A DNA stretch of 64,000 nucleotides. It comes from Gonapodya prolifera JEL478 (lineage: Eukaryota > Monoblepharomycota > Monoblepharidomycetes > Monoblepharidales > Gonapodyaceae). Under the pieces are notes generated by a model. The model saw only the letters and a program-made list of their open reading frames with translations, searched no databases and had not been told where the DNA came from. Below are positions 59,182 through 64,000 of this stretch, one piece after another. The stretch is taken from assembly GCA_001574975.1 (NCBI GenBank), contig KQ965742.1, forward strand, positions 191,696 to 255,695. Reading direction: 5' to 3'. Positions within the stretch are counted from its first letter, which is position 1. Each line of letters opens with the position of its first letter. Made by a program: the position numbers and the translations under genes.

Positions 59182-59394
59182 TCACAAACGGCGGCAGCTT
59201 GGACGAGTTTCCGACTTTACCGACGATCGATTGGGTTTCAGACGATTCCGCTGTTGGATTAATAGCCTTCTCTCGCCAAAACGACCAATGTCGTACCAGA
59301 GAACAAGTGTGACATACAGTGCTATGAAGATGATCGTGATAATGTCGTCGAAGGAGGGCAGGAAGACGATTTCCCGATCCTTGAGACGCTGCAT
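59182..59394 (-). CDS. Candidate small membrane protein (70 residues)
   Basis: Low-confidence ORF starting MQRLKDREIVFLPSFDD, with one strong membrane helix (IITIIFIALYVTLVLWYDIG) and a basic Arg/Lys tail (FGERRLLIQQRNRLKPNRSS). The ATG lies 19 bp from the F-box gene start on the other strand, so it would need a shared promoter. No homology recognised; it may be chance, but the positive-inside charge pattern and absence of a plus-strand gene here make it worth listing. Confidence 0.3.
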   Translation of the reverse strand: MQRLKDREIVFLPSFDDIITIIFIALYVTLVLWYDIGRFGERRLLIQQRNRLKPNRSSVKSETRPSCRRL

Positions 59395-59412
59395 GCTTGC
59401 AACACGGGGATA

Positions 59413-61011
59413 ATGTCCATAGCACCAAAGCATCGAACTCCTGAGCTGACTCACGCCCTCTTTTTGGTGCGGAAAACTATCGCGAACCTCACACAACCTG
59501 CCATTCCATCGAGAATCATCAGTTCACCTCCATCCACCCGGATCCAGAGCCTTCCGCCAGAGGTTCTGCACAATGTATTTTCGTTCCTTTCTATACAGGA
59601 AGACCTGTTATCTCTTTCACTGGTCTGCAAAGGGTGGTGCCGCCAAGTGAGACCTTTTCTGCAACGGTTTCCTTACCTGCACGACGTTTCTGCGCTCCGT
59701 GCTTTTGTCGCGAAGAACCCATAAGAAGTGCGATCGTTGCAGCTTCTCGATTCGTTTCGACCAGGTCCGCCAGTGCCGAAAGAGGATCTTCCCAAAATAT
59801 TTCTCCAAGTTGTGGATTTGGTTCACAACGATCGGCATCTTTCGTTATATCTGCCAACGCAGGGCAGCTTCGCACGGTTTGCCTGGTCAACAGGGCAACC
59901 TCTGCGACTGATGCCTCGATTGCGGCTATAGCTAAGCACAACCCTGAATTGATTTCCTTGGACCTCGAGGAGTGTGTCCACATTTCGGATTCTTCAGTTT
60001 GTGCAATCGCCCGCTCCTGCACCGAGATAAGACTACTAGCCATCCGTAACTGCTTTGACATCACTGACAAGTCCATAAGCGCCATAACGGAATATTCAAG
60101 CAAGTTACAATACATGTGAATTGATGTAGATGTTGCTCCAACTGTGTTCGAAAGCTGACGACTTCTGGTTTAGTTCTTTCGACAATTGCACGAACATCAC
60201 AGATGATTCAATCGCCGCCTTTCTTCGAACGCGTGGCGAAACTTTGAGAATATTTTGTGAGCACATGTTTGGTTTGATGGAGTGTTGTAAAGGGTCACCA
60301 GAGTTTTTGGTTACAACAGGTGCTTACTGCTGTGATAACCTTTCCGATGCGTCATTAAGTCTACTTGGAAAATTCACCCCCAAGCTAGAAGTTGTAGATC
60401 TAGGTGGTACGATGGCTAGTGATGTGTCCTTGCTCGCCATTGGGGAAGCGTCCCCGTCTCTTGAACTACTTCAGATCGACGTGTGTGAAGGTACACATAC
60501 CAATTTAACACTCGCGGACTAAAGTCTCTGACGCATGCCCCAATTGTCAGAAATTTCCGACACAGATGTTCTAGCTATTATCAAACAACCTGGATCAAAA
60601 TCTCTGCAGTCTGTGTCGCTCCCAGGAACCATCACAGATCAATCACTGGCGGCGATTTCGACTTATTGTCCGGAACTAACAGATTTCAGCATTGAGTATG
60701 CATCGAATATCACGGACGAAGGACTGTCGTACACGTTGCAACGCAGTTTTCTTGAATACCTATCGTTGAAAGGCTGCAGTTCCATCACAGACGATGTAAT
60801 CCGAAAAGTTGCCCAGAAATGTGACTTGCTTTGGCGTGTCCAGGTGGACGAGAGCAACGCGAGAATCGACATAACGAAACTTGAAGAACGGTTTGTTGTT
60901 CACAAGCCTGGAGAAAGTGAGAAGGCGGGCTCCACGGAAATGACATGTAGTTGCAAAGAGAACGGGTACAGTTCGTTTTCATTACTTCCGCGAAAGCCAG
61001 TGGACTTTTAG
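59413..61011 (+). CDS. F-box / leucine-rich-repeat protein
   Basis: Likely substrate receptor of an SCF ubiquitin ligase. ATG 59413 leads to the F-box (IQSLPPEVLHNVFSFLSIQE, LLSLSLVCKGWC). After an intron come cysteine-containing LRRs of the AMN1/GRR1 type: ATDASIAAIAKHNPELISLD with LEECVHISDSSV, NCFDITDKSISAITEY, NCTNITDDSIAAFLRT, LEVVDLGGTMASDVSLLAIG, CEEISDTDVLAII (restored by the intron 60492-60550), ITDQSLAAISTYCPELTDFS and LKGCSSITDDVIRKVAQKCD. Each has the ITDxSIxxI pattern. The junctions between 59640 and 59850 and at about 60117-60165 are not settled. It converges on the isocitrate dehydrogenase gene with 75 bp between stops. Confidence 0.8.
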
Positions 61012-61086
61012 AAACAAAATTTTACAGCTGTTTACTTCTAGTTGAATGAACATGTTTACAAGCGCTCTACCAGACGTTGGAAATGT

Positions 61087-62737
61087 TTATTCCAGCGACG
61101 CGATCACACCACGTGTGAATTCCTCCGTGGAAGCGCTGCCACCGATATCCCGAGTCTTCAATTTGCCATCCGAAATAACTGTGTACAGTGCCTTTTGGAT
61201 GCGGTCTGCGTGTTCGTTCTCTTGTAAATGTCGCAGCATCCAAACAGCCGATTCAATCATCGCAGTAGGATTTGCCACTTTCTTGCCCTTGACGGCAAAA
61301 GAAAACTTTGTCAGCTCAGGATACCCACATCCGAGCGGCAAAACTCATACTTCGATGTCCTTAGCGACGTGTCGGCAGCCCGGCTCAAATACAGCATATT
61401 CGCGGCCAATGTTGGTTCCAGGAGTAATTCCTGGTCCACCAACAAGGGCAGCACCGATGTTCGAAAGAATGTTGCCGTACAGGTTACCAGTGAGGACAAC
61501 ATCGAATTGTTGAGGCTTCGCGACCATCTGTGATGGGAACATCAAACGTGAATGCTGGGCGCGCAATGAAGTCGAAGTTACGTGACATACCTGCATGGAT
61601 GCATTGTCAACAATCATTCCCTCAAACTTAATTCCGTGGGACTTGTATCGTTCAGCAACTTCAGTGCACACTTTCAGGAACAATCCATCGGACAATTTCC
61701 TGGTTTTGAAAACGTACATATAATTTATAGCATCATTGGACGGTGGGTAGATGAGCGATACAAGTGGAGCAGTGCAGACAGAACTTACATAATGTTCGCC
61801 TTGTGGATAGCCGTGACCTTCTTCCGTCCGTTCTTCAAAGCAAAGTCGAACGCGTACCGTGCGATTCGCTCAGTTTTCTCCCGGGTCACAATTTTGAGAG
61901 ATTCAATTACTCCGGGGACGGGCTACAACGTAGAAGTAACATTGACTGCAAGTCGACATCTCAAAAAAGCTTTCTGTGATACTCACGTTGTGCTCCAGGC
62001 CCGAGTATTCTCCCTCCGTGTTTTCGCGGATGATGTAGAAATCAATGTTGGGATATCGAGACTTGACACCGTCAAGTGACTTAATCTGGGAAAGGGAAGC
62101 GAAAATGTCGAAATCGCGGCGGAAGGTTACGTTGAGAGAAGTGTGACCGTAACGCTCCGTGGGAGTGTACAGAATGCCTTATGTAGCATTGGATGTGTAA
62201 ATGACAGCACGAAACGAAACAGAACCTTTCCACACCTTTCAGTCCCACTTTGTTCCGCCTCAGGCTGTCTGTGGCCTGCTTCAGAAGTGCGTCGTCCTGT
62301 TTGTACCCAGATATGTCATACTGCTCGAACTGCACAGGAACTTTCGCTGCATTGAAGATGTCCTTGACGGAGGCACACACTTCCTGTCCGATACCGTCAC
62401 CAGGAACCAATGTGACGGTAGTGACTCCACCGTATGTGGTTTGCCCAGATTCTGCCTGTCGCGAGGAACCACAACCGTTCAAGGTGGGAAAAGGGTTATG
62501 TGAAAGGGCATTCGCATTCCACATTCGAACTTACAGCGTCGGACGGGATCACAACTGCGTTCCGGTTGGGGGAGCCGTGAAAACATCGTGCAAGGGAGGG
62601 CTATGGCGAGACATGAGTCAAGGCAGTTGACTTTGGGATCGTCAACTCACAAGTGGCACACTTCGTCCCGCAGCAGCGGACCCTAATACTGAAGAAACTC
62701 GTGGGATCGACCGTAGGTGGATTGCCCTTGAAGCCAT
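61087..62737 (-). CDS. IDH1: NAD-dependent isocitrate dehydrogenase, regulatory-type subunit
   Basis: Mitochondrial TCA-cycle enzyme subunit. The start [20 protein letters not shown] is a targeting peptide. The body has [14 protein letters not shown], the tyrosine loop [56 protein letters not shown], and [20 protein letters not shown] with [10 protein letters not shown], then [12 protein letters not shown] and the C-terminus RGVIASLE. Catalytic subunits have Asp residues at NLYGDILSD and end the loop FEPxHGSAPDI; here they are Asn and FEPGCRHV, as in yeast Idh1. So this is the allosteric AMP/citrate-binding partner, expected to pair with a catalytic subunit encoded elsewhere. About nine exons, frame intact. 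Confidence 0.93.
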
Positions 62738-63391
62738 TTCTCTAAAGTGGGCATGAAGAGGCAAGGAGAAAAGGGTTTGGGGGCGAAAGCCGCCCACGAA
62801 TGATGCCAAGAGACAATGAAAGCGATGCATGTTGCAATTGATTTGAAAGATTGATGTTTGAGGAATAGTTGTGAAGAAAACATGAACGTAGATGTGAGAC
62901 AAGGGACGATCATGAATGAGACAGGGTTATCCGTCATGAACGGGACCGCGAGCCAGCTCCTTAACGCACCAAACAAGATCCGCTTGCGATCGAGTGCTAC
63001 AAACAGCCTGGTGGTCCTTGTGGACTTCGGTGTGATAACAACAGAAGACAACCCCCTGTGTGCAATGATAGCCCGAGAAATGTATGTACATTTATTTCCT
63101 CTCCCTCCCCTCTCTTTGATTGGGCTTCACATAATCTGCTCCATTAACCTACAATTGTTCGTAAAAAGTCGCTACGCTGCTCTCTAATCAAAAAAGTATT
63201 TTGAATTTCCCGCCTCTCTGCCCCCCCGCGGAGGTAATAGTGTGACCACTTTGTATTTACACCGTTCCGATTGTCCCTCAGAAGTAGTAGGAAGGGGAAA
63301 GGGTGACTTGGACGGTGAGGACTTTTGGAGTGTATGCCAGTTAAGTGTCCTGAAGTTCAATTCCGCGACCATGTTCGTCATTTTTTGCATG
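62738..63391. other. Intergenic stretch
   Basis: About 650 bp between the IDH1 start and the Yippee gene end, both minus strand. It contains a plus-strand ORF at 62858-63187 and its antisense, neither with recognisable features. Probably the IDH1 promoter and the Yippee 3' flank. Confidence 0.35.
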
Positions 63392-63967
63392 TTACGAGAC
63401 TTCACAGAGAAGTGCGCGCTCCAGAACTGATTCCGAAAGCGGGCGGTCATCAAACAAGCACGACTCATGTTAAGACCCTCGGCTTACTGAATTTTCCTTC
63501 CTTGTACTTTTGCGAGGACTCATATGCCTTTTCATACTTCCAACCAACAACTGTAGAGATAACCTGCGAATGAGCCCGTGCGTTCAACGCGCTCGGTCTA
63601 CCCCGGAGAAACGCACCAGCACCACATTGAGCGCAACCAATGTCCCTAACTATGTGCAGTCCTGTCGTCATATTGCGTTCCTCTGCAGTGCCTTCGACCA
63701 CATTTACGCAGCGGTGAAAGAGCCAAGCTCTCCCATGGTGCCCCTGGAACGTCTGATACATGCGTTGCATTTTGCAAAATGGTAACAAGGGTGGTTATTA
63801 TATTCATGCCTGAAGTATTCAACCCACATGTTTAGCGCGCATACCTTAGAAACGATATTTTCATGTGTTGAGAGGTGCGTACCACACAAGTTGCATCCGA
63901 ATACCCGAACTGGTGACGATGAATCAGAGTCACTCGAGTCCAGAAAAAGTCGATATATTTGCCCCAT
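63392..63967 (-). CDS. Yippee-type zinc-binding protein
   Basis: Four exons (63967-63845, 63752-63617, 63550-63488, 63426-63392), total 357 nt, 118 residues, the usual Yippee length. Spliced motifs: [39 protein letters not shown] and [50 protein letters not shown]. Both zinc pairs (CNLC and CAQC) are present and the G-R-A-x-L-F and GWKYExAxE blocks are standard. The tail [11 protein letters not shown] replaces the usual IIELAHM. Yippee proteins share the fold of cereblon's thalidomide-binding domain; yeast Moh1 is a member of unclear role. Confidence 0.92.
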
Positions 63968-64000
63968 TGATTATACCGGAAGGAAACTCTCGAATCGGGT

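Noticed and set aside
62858-63187. 109-codon plus-strand ORF upstream of IDH1
   Set aside because: Checked for an Sm/LSM fold; no motif, and the antisense frame is equally open.
1-64000. Search for retroelement, Polinton or other virus-derived sequence
   Set aside because: No reverse transcriptase, integrase, capsid or polymerase motif and no long terminal repeats were noticed on either strand.

Overview
The window is nuclear DNA from an intron-dense fungus, most likely an early-diverging zoosporic (chytrid-type) lineage. Fungal markers are a fused TRP5-type tryptophan synthase, a division-1 chitin synthase, a Zn2Cys6 regulator, a Clr2-like silencing protein and a GEF1-type CLC. Beside them sit genes more typical of animals or of fungi that kept ancestral traits: a Ragulator LAMTOR3 subunit, a cortactin N-terminal acidic (NTA) protein, and a methionyl-tRNA synthetase with a C-terminal WHEP helix pair. 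Introns are mostly 40-100 nt (GT...AG), so most genes are broken into short ORFs. Boundaries given here come from manual splicing by frame, phase and motif continuity. No retrovirus-like or other viral element was recognised.

Layout. 1-8.5 kb: end of TRP5 (+), then a vacuolar-looking MFS carrier, a Gln/Pro-rich Clr2-domain protein and LAMTOR3 in six tiny exons (all -). 8.6-19.3 kb: gamma-tubulin complex protein GCP3 (+), an unrecognised helical protein (-), and a large C2-C2-C1-RasGAP protein that runs into four LIM domains (+). 19.4-29.5 kb: EMC4 (+) converging on and slightly overlapping methionyl-tRNA synthetase (-), SMC5/6 subunit NSE1 (-) and a CLC exchanger (+). Introns of NSE1 and CLC both carry a GC-rich hairpin repeat next to C/G tracts and assembly Ns. 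29.5-39 kb: a secreted-then-membrane SH3 protein (+), the 82-residue cortactin NTA-only protein (-), an ankyrin protein, an unidentified tail-anchored protein and a type II membrane FkbM methyltransferase (-). 39-47 kb: a PB1-SH3 protein with 13-residue repeats (+), chitin synthase (-) and a dolichyl-diphosphatase-like PAP2 enzyme (-). 47-59 kb: two different SUN-domain proteins flanking a bHLH factor, a gamma-glutamyl-cyclotransferase-like protein, a Zn2Cys6 factor and a tandem GNAT protein. 59-64 kb: F-box/LRR protein (+), regulatory-type NAD isocitrate dehydrogenase (-) and a Yippee protein (-).

The genes form an ordinary mixed housekeeping neighbourhood rather than a dedicated cluster. 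Themes recur: Ras/TOR signalling (RasGAP-LIM, LAMTOR3), actin/polarity scaffolding (cortactin NTA, two SH3 proteins, PB1), microtubule and nuclear-envelope organisation (GCP3, two SUN proteins) and cell-wall/glycan synthesis (chitin synthase, DolPP phosphatase, FkbM). The most unusual items are the RasGAP-LIM architecture, the stand-alone cortactin NTA protein and the PB1-SH3 repeat protein.
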